DNA of 64,000 nucleotides from Zonotrichia leucophrys gambelii (taxonomy: Eukaryota; Chordata; Aves; Passeriformes; Passerellidae): assembly GCF_028769735.1 (NCBI RefSeq), contig NC_088173.1:71112463-71176462 (forward strand), in the 5' to 3' direction. This document shows positions 1-9,505 of this stretch, piece after piece. The notes beneath the pieces are model-generated. The model was given only the letters and a program-made list of their open reading frames with translations, was not told where the DNA came from and did no database searches. Each line of letters opens with the position of its first letter. Position 1 is the stretch's first letter. The position numbers were made by a program, and so were the translations under genes.

Positions 1-487
1 AGCACTGAACCCACCACACTCCTTGGTGCATTGGGCTGGGAAATCTCAAAATTGGTGAAATCACAAATGGGTGAACCAAAACTGTGACAACTCCCCCTGA
101 GGGGAAGAACTTGAAAAAGTTCTGTGCTGGAGTTGAGTGATGAATGGGACTTTTGAGTGTTTTTTGGTTTTCAGGTTGTTTACTTTTTTCACTTACAACA
201 GTTCAGCACACCATCTACACACCAGATTTGGTGTACAAAGAGAAAAGTACTAAAAAAGTTACAAGACACACAGGTTTAAGGTTTTTTTTAAACTATTTTG
301 TCCAATTAACTATTGGACAAAACTAAACTATCCACTAAACTATAGTTTTTTAAGACTATTCTGTCCAATTAACTCTTAGAATGTATTTTATTTCTACCTT
401 TCTACCAAAAACTAATTATTTGTGTGTTCACACAACATGTGCATTGTGGCTCTTTGTAACCAATCTCCCTGTGGACCAACACAGCAG
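1..487. other. AT-rich intronic stretch, possibly old retroviral sequence
   Basis: No gene is visible. The 14-base string ctgtccaattaact and a one-base variant occur near 298 and 361, and the region is unusually A/T-rich for this window. It abuts a CR1 fragment and LTRs, so it may be decayed endogenous-retrovirus sequence, but I could not assign a family. Confidence 0.35.
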
Positions 488-751
488 AAAATGGTTGGAA
501 AAGACCTCAGAGATCATTGAGTCCAACCTAGGACTAAAGACTACCATGCCAGCTGGACCATGGCATGTCCAGTCTTTGCTTGAGCACCTCCAGGGGTGAT
601 CTCCCACCTCCCTGGGCAGCCCATTTCAGGATCTCCTCACCCTTTTTCTGAATAAATTCCTCCTAATGAGCAGCCTGAACCTCCCCTGGTACACCTTGAG
701 ACTGTGTCCTCTTGTCTTCTCCGTGATTGCTTGGGAGAAGAGACCGACCCC
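488..751 (-). mobile_element. CR1 LINE 3' fragment
   Basis: Read on the minus strand this is the end of a CR1 element. The plus strand shows the antisense tail (ggttggaaaagacctcagag), then the usual blocks around 'cacctccagggg', 'ccctgggcagcc' and 'ttgggagaagagaccgaccc'. It is 5'-truncated, as most CR1 copies are, and has no coding capacity. It belongs to the older subfamily whose tail ends in 'gaaaagacct' rather than the 'ggaagggacct' type common later in the window. Confidence 0.85.
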
Positions 752-758
752 AAGGAGA

Positions 759-1156
759 TGAAGAACGAGAAGGAGATCAGACAATGCCCCAAGTCCTCCT
801 GGGGTCCCAGGATTGGGGAAGAGATGAGGATCTGACTCCATGTTTCAGAAGGCTGATTTATTATTTTATCATATATATTACATTAAAACTATACTAAAAG
901 AATAGAAGAAAAGGTTTCATCAGAAGGCTTAGCTAATTAGGAAAGAATGATAACAAAGGCTCTGTCTTGGGCTCTGTGTCTGAGCCAGCTGGGCTGTGAT
1001 TGGCCATTAATTACAAACAACCAACATGAGCCAATCACAGATGCACCTGTTGCATTCCACAGCAGCAGATAATCATTGTTTTGTTCTTGAGGCCTCTCAG
1101 CTTCTCAGGAGAAAAAATCCTAAGAAAAGGATTTTTCATAAAAAATGTCTGCGACA
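759..1156 (-). mobile_element. Solo LTR of a passerine endogenous retrovirus (copy 1)
   Basis: The segment aligns along most of its length with 13628-14024. Both share 'cagaaggctgatttattatt' near one end, 'cacagatgcacctgttgcat' in the middle and 'aaaaggatttt' near the other. On the minus strand it begins TGTCGCAGAC and carries an AATAAA signal, so it reads as a solo LTR with no internal genes. The left edge is uncertain because the first ~60 bases differ from copy 2. I saw no clean target-site duplication. Confidence 0.75.
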
Positions 1157-1383
1157 CACCTCCATACTAAAAACCCAAAAATTTAGTTTTTCAGCCTATG
1201 ATAAACTATATTACTGTATTTCACACACATAGATTCCAATTCATCCCAAAATCTTGGAAGCTTTCTCCATGGAAGGTTGAAGCAGTGCAATGTTCTCCTA
1301 GGGGTGAGGACATCTCAGGACAGGCAGAGGAGCATTCCCTGAGCCCTGGTGTCCACCAGAGCAGGGTTCCAGCAGGGTTCCTG
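1157..1383 (-). mobile_element. Probable retroviral fragment between two LTRs
   Basis: This lies between two minus-strand LTRs and has no open frame of note. The block around 'aatcttggaagctttct' at 1248-1266 resembles 20510-20530 inside the unnamed repeat described at 19.9 kb, which suggests both derive from retroviral sequence. The assignment is tentative. Confidence 0.4.
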
Positions 1384-1633
1384 TGTCGTACACAAAAGAA
1401 CACAAGCGCACACCGCTGTTCTCAAGGCGAAGAAAAAAGGGAACTTTATTTTCTGACTCCAACATTTATAGTTTTCCAAGAGTGACAGTGGATTGGAGGG
1501 TGACAGTGCCACCTCTCCAATGCCGCTGGACAAACCAGCGGTCCATCAACTTTCTCCTCCTCCGTACAGGAATGCAAAACATTGAGTTATTTACAGAAAG
1601 TGTGCGAGAAGGTTTGTTACAAGAATGTCAACA
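1384..1633 (-). mobile_element. Short solo LTR immediately upstream of the EXOC6B exon
   Basis: On the minus strand the element starts TGTTGACATTC and ends TGTGTACGACA. It contains 'gagtcagaaaataaagttcc', a polyadenylation signal in the position expected at the U3/R/U5 border. The TG...CA ends and ~250 bp length fit a solo LTR. Its far edge could extend to about 1663. It lies in the intron 64 bp or less before the splice acceptor of the coding exon. Confidence 0.7.
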
Positions 1634-1673
1634 TCAGAAGGCTTAGAAAATCCTAAAAAACCAGGGTGACATT

Positions 1674-1697
1674 CCTGACCTTTCCCTGCTCCCCCAG
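1674..1697 (+). promoter_or_regulatory. EXOC6B: 3' splice site of the EXOC6B exon (branch point, polypyrimidine tract, AG)
   Basis: A branch-point-like 'cctgacc' has its A at 1678, 19 bases before the end of the intron. It is followed by the pyrimidine-rich run 'tttccctgctcccccag' ending in AG at 1696-1697. A second weaker branch-point candidate has its A at 1669. The whole signal fits between the LTR and the exon, so the insertion appears to have left it intact. Confidence 0.85.
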
Positions 1698-1902
1698 GCA
1701 CTACCCGGCCCTGAAGACCCTGGAGCACCTGGAGCACACGTTCCTGCCCCAGGTGAGCCACTACCGCTTCTGCAAGGTGATGGTGGACAACATCCCGCGG
1801 CTGCGCGAGGAGATCAAGGAGCTCTCCATGTCCGACCTCAAGGACTTCCTGGAGAGCATCCGCAAGCACTCGGACAAGATCGGAGAGACCGCCATGAAAC
1901 AG
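1698..1902 (+). CDS. EXOC6B: Internal coding exon of exocyst complex component 6B (Sec15B)
   Basis: The exon encodes 68 complete codons plus the last base of a split codon, starting H-Y-P-A-L-K-T-L and ending I-G-E-T-A-M-K-Q. Sec15 is a subunit of the octameric exocyst, which tethers secretory vesicles to the plasma membrane and binds Rab11-family GTPases. This piece belongs to the helical N-terminal half, and the stretch SMSDLKDFLESIRKHSDK is near-invariant in vertebrate Sec15 paralogues. From memory of the family, the residues around LEHLEHT and SHYRFCKVMVDN fit EXOC6B better than EXOC6. The exon enters after codon position 2 and leaves in phase 0. Third codon positions are G or C in 66 of 68 codons, the exceptions being gga and aaa near the 3' end. 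No other exon of the gene was found here. A pseudogene is unlikely because the frame is open and both splice sites are good. Confidence 0.88.
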
Positions 1903-1908
1903 GTGGGA
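1900..1908 (+). promoter_or_regulatory. EXOC6B: 5' splice site of the EXOC6B exon
   Basis: The exon ends in CAG and the intron begins GTGGGATTTGGG. This is an acceptable donor (CAG|GTGGGA, with G rather than A at +3) followed at once by G-runs. The same 9-mer recurs many times in the adjoining minisatellite. Intron retention here would add V-G-F-G-I-R-L-P and then an in-frame TGA at 1927-1929. Confidence 0.85.
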
Positions 1909-3165
1909 TTTGGGATCAGACTGCCGTGAAACAGGTGGGATTTGGGGGAATTTAGGATCAGACTGCCATGGAACAGGTGGGATTTGGGGGAATTTGGGGG
2001 GAATTTAGATCAGACTGCCATGGAACAGGTGGGATTTGGGGGAATTTGGGGGAATTTGGGATCAGACTGCCATGGAACAGGTGGGAATTGAGATCAGAGT
2101 GCCGTGAAACAGGTGGGATTTGGGGGAATTTGGTGGGAATTGAGATCAGAGTGCCATGGAACAGGTGGATATTTGGGGTGTTTGCGAGGAATCAGGATCA
2201 GCGAGACTGCCATGAAAAGGTGGGAATTGAGATCAGAGTGCCGTGAAACAGGTGGGATTTGGGGGAATTTGGGGGGAATTGAGATCAGAGTGCCATGGAA
2301 CAGGTGGGATTTTTGGGGGTTTGCGAGGAATCAGGATCAGTGAGACTGCCATGAAACAGGTGGGATCTGGGAGAAACAAGATTGGTGAGACTGTTTTGAA
2401 GCAGGTGGGATTTGGGAACGTCTGGGAGATTTGGGATCAGACTGCCGTGGAACAGGTGGGATTTGGTGGAATTTGGTGGGAATTGAGATCAGAGTGCCAT
2501 GGAACAGGTGGGATTTGGGGGGAATTGGGATCAGAGTGCCATGGAAGAGGTGGGATATTTGGGGGTGTTTGCGAGGAATCAGGATCAGCGAGAGTGCCAT
2601 AAAACAGGTGGGATTTGGGGGAATTTGGGGGGAATTGAGATCAGAGTGCCATGGAAGAGGTGGGATGTTTGGGGGTGTTTGCTGGGAATCAGGATCGGTG
2701 AGACTGCCATGAAACAGGTGGGATTTGGGATCAGACTGCCATGAAACAGGTAGGATTTGGGAGGAAACAAGATTGGTGAGACTGCTATGAAGCAGGTGGG
2801 ATTTGGGAACGTCTGGGGGGATTTGGGATCACAGTGCCATGAACAATTGGGATTTGGGATCAGAGTGCCATGGAACAGGTGGGATTTGGGGGAATCTGGG
2901 GGGAAACAAGATTGGTGAGACAGCCATGGAACAGGTGGGATTTGGGGGTGTTTGTGATCAGAGTGCCATGGAACAGGTGGGATCTGAGGGAATTTGGGGA
3001 GATTGGGATCAGAGTGCCATGGAACAGGTGGGATATTTGGCGGCATTTTGTGGAAATGAAGGAAGGTGAGGCTGCCATGGAGCGGGTGGGATTTGGTGGA
3101 AAACAAGGTCTGCAAGACCACCACAAAACAGGTGGGATTTGTGGGCTTTTGGTGGGAGTCCCCAA
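1903..3165 (+). repeat. Minisatellite derived from the exon 3' end and splice donor
   Basis: About 26 degenerate units follow the exon. Each is centred on 'tgccatgaaacaggtgggat' or a close variant, which is the last ~12 exon bases plus the first ~8 intron bases. Spacers of variable length are rich in 'tttgggggaattt'. Three units keep a longer exon-derived part and still encode K-I-G-E-T-x-x-x-Q (2378-2404, 2769-2795, 2908-2934). Unit length varies from about 31 to 57 bp. Most units keep the core CAG|GTGGGA; one has gtagga, and one (near 2840) has lost it. Confidence 0.9.
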
Positions 3166-3424
3166 TTTTTTGGGAAGAGGTTGGAGGTTCATTTGTTGTG
3201 TGGAAGTTCTGCTTCTCCAAGCCAAGGCTCTGGGATGAGTTTGGGATTTTGTTGCTGGATATTGTTCCTTCCCTGGTTGCTCCTGGAGTTTTATCCTGGA
3301 TTTTATTCTGGAGTTTATCCTGGGTTTTAGGCTGTTGAGAAGTGAGGATCCATTGTGTCCTTGGCTTCTCCCAGAGTTTTCCATGATTTTGTGGCACTCT
3401 GGGAGGTGCAGTTGGGGGTGAAAT

Positions 3425-3942
3425 TGATACCTTGTGCAGGCTGCTCTAGAGCAGAGGCAGGGCAGAGTTACAGAATAAAGCAGGGATTTATAAAAGGATC
3501 TCCTCCATGGATCCACCCTGGGCAGCACAGGAGCCCAGCCAGGGCTGCACCCAAGATGGACCAAAATGGTCACAAAATGAACCCAAGATGGACAAAATGG
3601 TCCCAAAATGAACCCAAGATGACCCAAAATGGTCCCAAAATGCACGAGCGCTCCCGGGGTCTCTCCCTTTGATCAGTTTTGCTCCATTTGCCTCTTGCAG
3701 TTCATTGTCCCATTCCAGCTTTAGCCCAGGCAGTCCCATCCTTGTTTTTCTCTCTCCAGCCCACGGGGTTTGTGCTCCTGGGCTGAGATTTGGGTCATTT
3801 GTCCTTGGTGCCCAGCTGGAGCAGGAATTGTTTTGTCTCCCTGTTCTGTGCACAGAGCTCACCATCCCATAATATGAACCCAGACCCACACAATAAAGCA
3901 GCACAGAGTCTGAAAATATAAAAGCTCAAACCTGAGGCATCA
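3425..3942 (-). mobile_element. Solo LTR of another passerine endogenous retrovirus
   Basis: On the minus strand the element starts TGATGCCTCAGGTTTGAGC and ends GCACAAGGTATCA, with the inverted TG...CA ends of an LTR. Near its 3' end it carries 'ccttttataaatccctgc' and then a ctttattctg motif. At 518 bp without internal genes it fits a solo LTR. I saw no exact target-site duplication at its edges. Confidence 0.75.
3551..3644. repeat. Short tandem repeat inside the LTR
   Basis: Degenerate units of 'caaaatggtcccaaaatgaa' and 'cccaagatgg' alternate about four times. The array lies inside the solo LTR, so it is probably a U3-type internal repeat of that family. Confidence 0.7.
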
Positions 3943-4563
3943 CAACTCCCCATAACTCCATTTTCCACTCGTATTTTCCACTTCCCTGCCCAGGGAATTG
4001 GTACTACTGGCAGACCTGGAGACATTGGGTTGATTCCCCACTTTTGGGATAAAAAAGCAAGAGTTTGTGCATTGCAATTCCATGAATTTGCATCCTAAAC
4101 TGATTTTAAATCCAGCCCAAACTTGGCTGGTGCCTCCCTCACTTTTTCCAGTGGTTGTGTCTGTGAAGGATGAGCTGATGAACTGAACCTCCCTGGCTGT
4201 GCCTTAAATCAGGAATTGCCTTTCCCACTCCCACTGAATATTTGGATTTCATCTCATCCCAGCAGAGCTCTGAGAGGCTCTGGAGTTGCTCTCCAGGAGG
4301 GTTTTGCAACTTTTCTGGAATTCAGGGGCAGAGGCAGGGAGCTTGGCAAAAGTATCAGCAGAACATTTTGCCCCATTTCTTCTCTTCTCAGAACATCCTG
4401 CTTTACATCCCTTTTTTTTTTGGGGTACATCTTGGAAAACTTCTTTACATCCAAGGGCAGTGTGTCCCTGCTATTATCAGGCACGCATGCAGGGCTGTGC
4501 AGCTTGATTTATCCAGTGTCTGCTCCAAATGTCTCCACAAGGGTGTCCCTCCCAGTATCCCCA
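3943..4563. other. Unremarkable intronic stretch
   Basis: I see no gene and no repeat that I recognise. A ten-base T run lies near 4412. Confidence 0.5.
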
Positions 4564-4622
4564 GGATGGATGGATGGATGGATGGATGGATGGATGGATG
4601 GATGGATGGATGGATGGATGGG
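4564..4622 (+). repeat. (GGAT)n microsatellite
   Basis: Nearly perfect GGAT tetranucleotide, about 14-15 units, ending in a G-rich variant at 4620. It is likely to be length-polymorphic. Confidence 0.97.
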
Positions 4623-5499
4623 TGTTTTCCCTCCCTGGATGTGCTCAGAGCTCTGGAAAGGAGCGGAGCTGGCGGGAGGCCCATGGAGCCGCGATTGGCA
4701 GCTCCGTCCATTCGGTTTAAATTAGGATCATATAAATTCCTTTAAAATTGTTTGATTTCACCAGCGGGAACAGAGGAGGCCTGGCTACAACGGGAGAGGA
4801 AATGGGGTTTTTGTAACATCACAAACGCGGGGCTGCCGCTGACAAGGGCTGAACATTTCATTTTGTGATAATCGCGAGGATCTGGCGGCAGCGCTCGCAG
4901 CCGGGCCGCGCTCCCGGGATCGGGGGAGCTCCCAGCCCCTCCTGGGATGGACCCAGGGAGGCATTCCCGGGGTCCCACACGAGGAGCTCTCCCTGCTCTC
5001 CTTCCCTCCTGGGTTTCAGCCCAATCTGAGTTTTATTACCTGAATTCCGGGGGAATTCGCCGCCTTCCAGATCTCGTTGTTAACGGCGGGGCCTGGAGCG
5101 GATGAAAGGAGCTGCACACACTTGAACTCCACTTGGACTTTGGCCCTGTGAACCTGCGTGTGTGTTTGGGTTTTGGTGGGGTTTCTTTTACAGGGCTCTG
5201 AGCTCCAGGCCTGAATTACATCCCATTAACACGTGCTGATATCCGGGCCGGCCTTTATTGTCCCGCTCCAGGCTGGAATGTGCCGGGCATGTGTAGGAGG
5301 CCACTGGGGATGGAGCTGCTGCGAGTGAGGGGCCAAAAACAACCCAGCCTAAAGGCAGCCATGGATCAGTGCTGAGGGCAGCCAGAAGTGTCAGTGCTGC
5401 CTTTCCAGAGGGCAGAAAAAGCAGCAGTTTATTCGTGGGAATCACTGGGATGCAGCAGCAGAGCTGGGCTTCGGTAGGCGAGGATCTGGGTTTGGACGG
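4623..5499. other. Low-copy intronic stretch with a CpG-rich core
   Basis: No gene is visible. The part at 4690-4930 combines an AT-rich block ('ggtttaaattaggatcatat') with a CpG-dense block around 4868-4925 (cgcgagg, ggcggcagcgctcgcagccg). It has no repeat features, so it is a candidate regulatory element, which only cross-species alignment could support. Confidence 0.35.
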
Positions 5500-6036
5500 G
5501 GGGAGTTGGGACAGGTTGATCCGGGATTAACTGGGACAGGTTGATCCAGAAGGAATTGGGACAGGTTGATCCAGGATGAATTGGGACAGGTTGATCCAGG
5601 ATGAATTTGGACAGGCTGATCCATGGGGAGTTGGGACAGGTTATCTAGGATTAGTTGTGACAGGCTGATCCAGGATTAACAGGGACAGGCTGGATCCAGG
5701 GGGAGTTTGGACCATTGATCCAGGATGAATTGGGACAGGTTGATCCAGGATTAATTGGGACAGTTTGATCCAGAAGGAATTGGAATAGGTTGATCCAGGA
5801 TGAATTTGGACAGGCTGATCCAGGATGAATTGGGACAGGATGAATTGGGACAGGTTGATCCAGAAGCAATTGGAAAGGTTGATCCAGGATGAATTTGGAC
5901 AGGCTGATCCATGGGGAGTTGGGACAGGTTATCTAGGATTAATTGGGACAGACTGATCCAGGATTAATTGGGACAGGCTGGATCCAGGGGGAGTTTGGAC
6001 CATTGATCCAGGATGAATTGGGACAGGTTGATCCAT
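5500..6036 (+). repeat. ~25-bp minisatellite
   Basis: Units of 'ttgatccaggatgaattggg' plus 'acagg' repeat about 20 times with substitutions and short deletions. A larger block beginning 'ccatggggagttgggacagg' at 5621 recurs at 5909, giving a higher-order offset of 288 bp. Confidence 0.93.
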
Positions 6037-6120
6037 GGGACACAGGGACATTTCCCAGTCTCCAGACATGGCCTGGTGGCCTTTTGCTGGCCCGGAATAA
6101 TGTTCCAAAAAGGTACTTTG

Positions 6121-6222
6121 GATCATGTTCCAAGTTATCCTGATAACCCAAATTATCCTGATAACCCTAGTTATTTTGATAATCCCAGTTATCTTGCTAA
6201 TCCCAGTTATCCTGATAAGCCC
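6121..6222 (+). repeat. Short 'agttatcctgataaccc' tandem repeat
   Basis: Five or six units of about 16-17 bp, each containing ttatc(c/t)tgataa variants. The unit is partly palindromic (ttatc...gataa). Confidence 0.85.
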
Positions 6223-7512
6223 TGGCATTTCTGGGCTCTGGCTGACACTGGGCAGCAGTGCTGGAATCCTTCTGGGCACAGCTGGGTCCTGATGCCTTTT
6301 CCAGGCAGGGAATGTCCCCGTGCTGGGTGTCACTGCTCCTGAATGGGTGACATTCCGTGTTTTCCAGAGGTCACAGAGCCCTGGCTTGGATCTGTGCCGT
6401 GGCCATGCCAAGGCTGGGCTCAGCCAGAGCCTCTGGAAGCTCCTGCTCAATGAGGGCTGGGTTTATCCTGCCCCAGGACTTCCAGAGGCACCCCCAGAGC
6501 GGAACTTCCTGCTCCCATTCCGGGGGTTTGCCTTAACAAGGCAAAATGAGGCTGGTTATTAAAAATTGGGAGTTTTCCAGGCTTGCATGCAGCAGGAGAG
6601 CCTTGGAAAGGTCGCTCTGGTGGCTGGGAGGATTTCCACAGCGGGCTGGGGATAATGGGATGGGAGTTTCTGCTCCTGGGCAGGTTTGGGAAGCAGGAAT
6701 TTGATTTTCCAGTCGAATTTAGGAACGAGACCTTTTTAATCTTGGCTCCTGCTGCTCGTCTGCTGGGGATATTAAAGTCTTAGGAGAGGAAATGCATCCT
6801 TGGGGCTGGAGAGATGGGAAGGGACATGGGCAGCCACGGGCTGGGCTTGCAGGATTTTGGGAAGGGGCTCCCACAGCGCAGGGGATGCCGTGTCCCACTG
6901 GAGGAATGACGGATGGAGAGGAGGCACTGCCTGGGTTGGAATTAAACCCTGCCAGAATTTAGGGGCTGTTCACAGCCATCCCCTTCCTCCTGGCAAGGAA
7001 CAGCTGCATGAACAGTGGGAATTCTGCTGGGCTCTGCCCTCAGCATCCTCTGGTTAACCTCCTGCAGAACCTCCTCGAGGAAAACGGGGAGGAGATTTTT
7101 GTTGTTTTGCGCCGGATGAAAACCTCAGCCGGCTCTGGAAGCCCCTGCTATTTTTTTTTCATTAAGCCTTGGCCCCGAAATGTGTTATTTTAAGAGTGTT
7201 GAGCAGCCCTCTCCGGGCAGGGGAGCCATCCCTTGCCACTGGTGTTTGATCTGGAAGCTTTTTGAGACAAAACCTCCCCGAGTGTCTGCCCTGAGCCGGA
7301 GCCTCCACTCCCGTCACCATCCCGGATCCGTCCAGGCCCACAAAGGCTCCAAGATCATCAAGCCCAACCTTTGATGTTTGGGACTTCTGGGTTTTCTTCA
7401 CTCTCTGGGCTCTGGAGATGAGGTGTGAGAAACCCCAGAGGCAGGAGGTGGCATCTTGTGGGCTCTGTCACCGTGTGCCACCCCCTGGTCGCACTCTGGG
7501 ACATCCAGGGGT
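6223..7512. other. Low-copy intronic stretch
   Basis: No gene or familiar repeat is visible. Open frames across it are short and lack splice context or conserved motifs. Confidence 0.45.
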
Positions 7513-7549
7513 GGGATGGGATGGGATGGGATGGGATGGGATGGGATGA
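7511..7549 (+). repeat. (GGGAT)n pentanucleotide microsatellite
   Basis: Seven to eight perfect GGGAT units. The same pentamer appears on the other strand, and longer, at 57631-57722. Confidence 0.96.
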
Positions 7550-8237
7550 GAGCTGCAGGAAAAAGGAGCAGGAGGAGATGGGAACGATGTGAGAAATGAG
7601 CAGGATTTTTGAAGTGGCTCCTGGAGGGAAGTGTCAGGCCAGGAGCTTGAGGTTGAATGTGATCCCTCGGCGCCGTGGATGGGAAACGCGAGCGGGAGCG
7701 TCTGGAAGTGCAGGACACGTCTGGGGAGGTGCTGAGGGCTTTGTGCAGATCTCAGCAGGTTCTGCCCTTCCTCGTGCTCCCCCTCTGCTCCCTCCCACAT
7801 CACAGAGCTGCAGTGCAAATGTGCTTATTGTCATAAAAGGGCTTTTTATTCCCCGTTTCCTGGCGTTCTGGGAAGGTTTCGCTGTTTATTTAACAGGAAT
7901 TCTGTGCCTTTAAGTCTGCCTTGAAAATTTATACTCCATAGGAAGTTTATTAATAAATGGGCATCCCTCTCAATTCCTTTTATGACCTCAGAAATGAAAC
8001 TGCTAAATCATGGCCTTTTTTATTTCAGCATCTGGGTGAGGAAGGGCCATGGGGCCTGGGGGATCCCAGCAGTGGATCCACATTCCCTGGGCATGACTGG
8101 AAAATTCCCTGGCACCAGAAAATCCAAGTTTAACTACAGGGAAAGCATGTGCTGGCCCAGCTTTTTGTGTGCTTGCCTTTTAGACCTTTTAAAAGTCTTG
8201 AAATTCAGAGATGTTAGAAATAAATCCTTGATCTTCC
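7550..8237. other. Low-copy intronic stretch
   Basis: No gene is visible. The AT-richer part at 7815-8030 (for example 'cttattgtcataaaagggct' and a tgacctca motif near 7983) has no repeat signature and might be a conserved non-coding element. Confidence 0.35.
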
Positions 8238-8376
8238 AATCATGGAGTGGTTTGGGTTGGGAGGAGCCTTAAAGATCATCCAGTTCCAAACTTCTGCTGT
8301 GAGCAGGGACAACTTCCACATCCCAGGGTCCTTCAGAGCAAATCCAGCCTCGGCTTGGACCTCTTCCAGCCCCTGA
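8238..8376 (-). mobile_element. CR1 3' end
   Basis: The plus strand shows the antisense CR1 tail 'tcatggagtggtttgggttg' followed by 'gaggagccttaaagatcatc' and a diverged 3' UTR. It is 5'-truncated and non-coding. Confidence 0.8.
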
Positions 8377-9022
8377 GACAGGATTAATAATTAATCATTA
8401 ATAATTAGGCAAAGTGCCAGTGGAGGCAGGAGCACTCCTTGCTCCTTCCTTAGAGCCATCAGGAATGACTGTTGTGTTTTTGGGATTTCAGCTGGGAAAG
8501 AGGAGCCCTGAACCTCCTTTCATTCAGCCTGGACTGTGATTTCTGGGTTGGGCACTGTGATTTTTCCTGCTCTTGCTTCTCCTGGTTTTTATTTCCAGAC
8601 TGGGAAGTTGCTCCAGGAGCACCAGGATCCCGTGAGGCTGAGGCAGCTCAGAGTGACCCCACAATAAACTCAGTTTGTGCCTGGTTCGGTGTGGAGGAGT
8701 TCAGGGCTCTGGGCAGCACGGCCCTGCCAGGAGAGGTGATGGAATCACCTCAAAAATCTCTGGGAATGGTTCCCACCAGGATGCTGCTGCCCAGGGTGAT
8801 AAATTCAATAAAAACAATAAAAATACGGCTTCTCATAAACCTTTTAAATGGACTGGGGTTTCCCAGATTTCTACTCTTAAAAATTCCAGGGGTGGTTTTG
8901 GTGATGGGGAGGGGTTTGATGTCTCTGCTCTCCAGCTGGGCACTGCTCCTGCTCTGGGACTCTGGACATGGGGAGGAATCTCAGGAGGTTGTGGGAGCAT
9001 TCCTGGTGTCCCACAGACGTGG
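8377..9022. other. Intronic stretch with an AT-rich homeodomain-like cluster
   Basis: No gene is seen. At 8381-8408 the string 'ggattaataattaatcatta' continues with ataattagg, giving several overlapping TAAT/ATTA cores within 28 bp. Such cores are common by chance, so a regulatory role is only a possibility. Confidence 0.35.
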
Positions 9023-9155
9023 AGATGGAATGGTTTGGGTGGGAATGGACCTTAAATCCCATCCCATTCCCATTCCAAGGGCTGTGTCAGGGTGCTCAAA
9101 GTCTCCTGGTCCTCACCTGGAGCTGCCAAACATTTGGTGGATGTGGCAAAATCCC
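9023..9155 (-). mobile_element. CR1 3' end, diverged
   Basis: The antisense CR1 tail 'tggaatggtttgggtgggaa' leads into 'aaatcccatcccattcccat' and a decayed 3' UTR that fades out near 9155. Confidence 0.7.
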
Positions 9156-9505
9156 AATGCTGTGCCAAGGTCACAGCTGGGCACCCGAACTCCGAGTGCC
9201 ACACTGACCCCAAACTGCCCCTGACCCCAGATTTTGGTCCAGGGGAGCAAAACCTGATCCTTCCTGCAAATGAGGGACCTGAAACCTCGTGCGCAGGGTG
9301 CCAGCTGGACCAAAATCCCCTTTTGGGAATGTCACTGCCATGGAATTCCCAGGGAGCCTCATCCAGCCCTTCCCTTCCTGGGCTGGGAGTGACCCCAGGA
9401 AGGGAAGGGCTCTGATCCCCAGGGAATTCACCCTGGGGCTGGAATGAGATGGAAATGGGTCCATGCTGAGGGCTGGGCTTCTTCCAGCTGAGGTGCAGTG
9501 GTTCC
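9156..9505. other. Intronic stretch
   Basis: Nothing recognisable is seen apart from a short near-inverted pair, 'cccttcccttcctgggctgg' and ccaggaagggaaggg, at 9367-9408. Confidence 0.4.

Noticed and set aside
1698..1902. Possibility that the exon is a processed pseudogene or EXOC6 rather than EXOC6B
   Set aside because: Both splice sites are intact and the frame is open, so it is not processed. Residues around LEHLEHT and SHYRFCKVMVDN fit EXOC6B better from memory, though an alignment would settle the paralogue.
2585..3645. Open frames of 261-270 codons on the minus strand
   Set aside because: They are the antisense of the exon-derived minisatellite (repeated P-P-V-P-W-H-S-D) and part of an LTR, with no independent support.
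8472..9224. 250-codon open frame on the plus strand
   Set aside because: It crosses low-copy intron into a CR1 end, has no conserved motif, and its composition (W, S, L, G) is that of GC-rich non-coding DNA.
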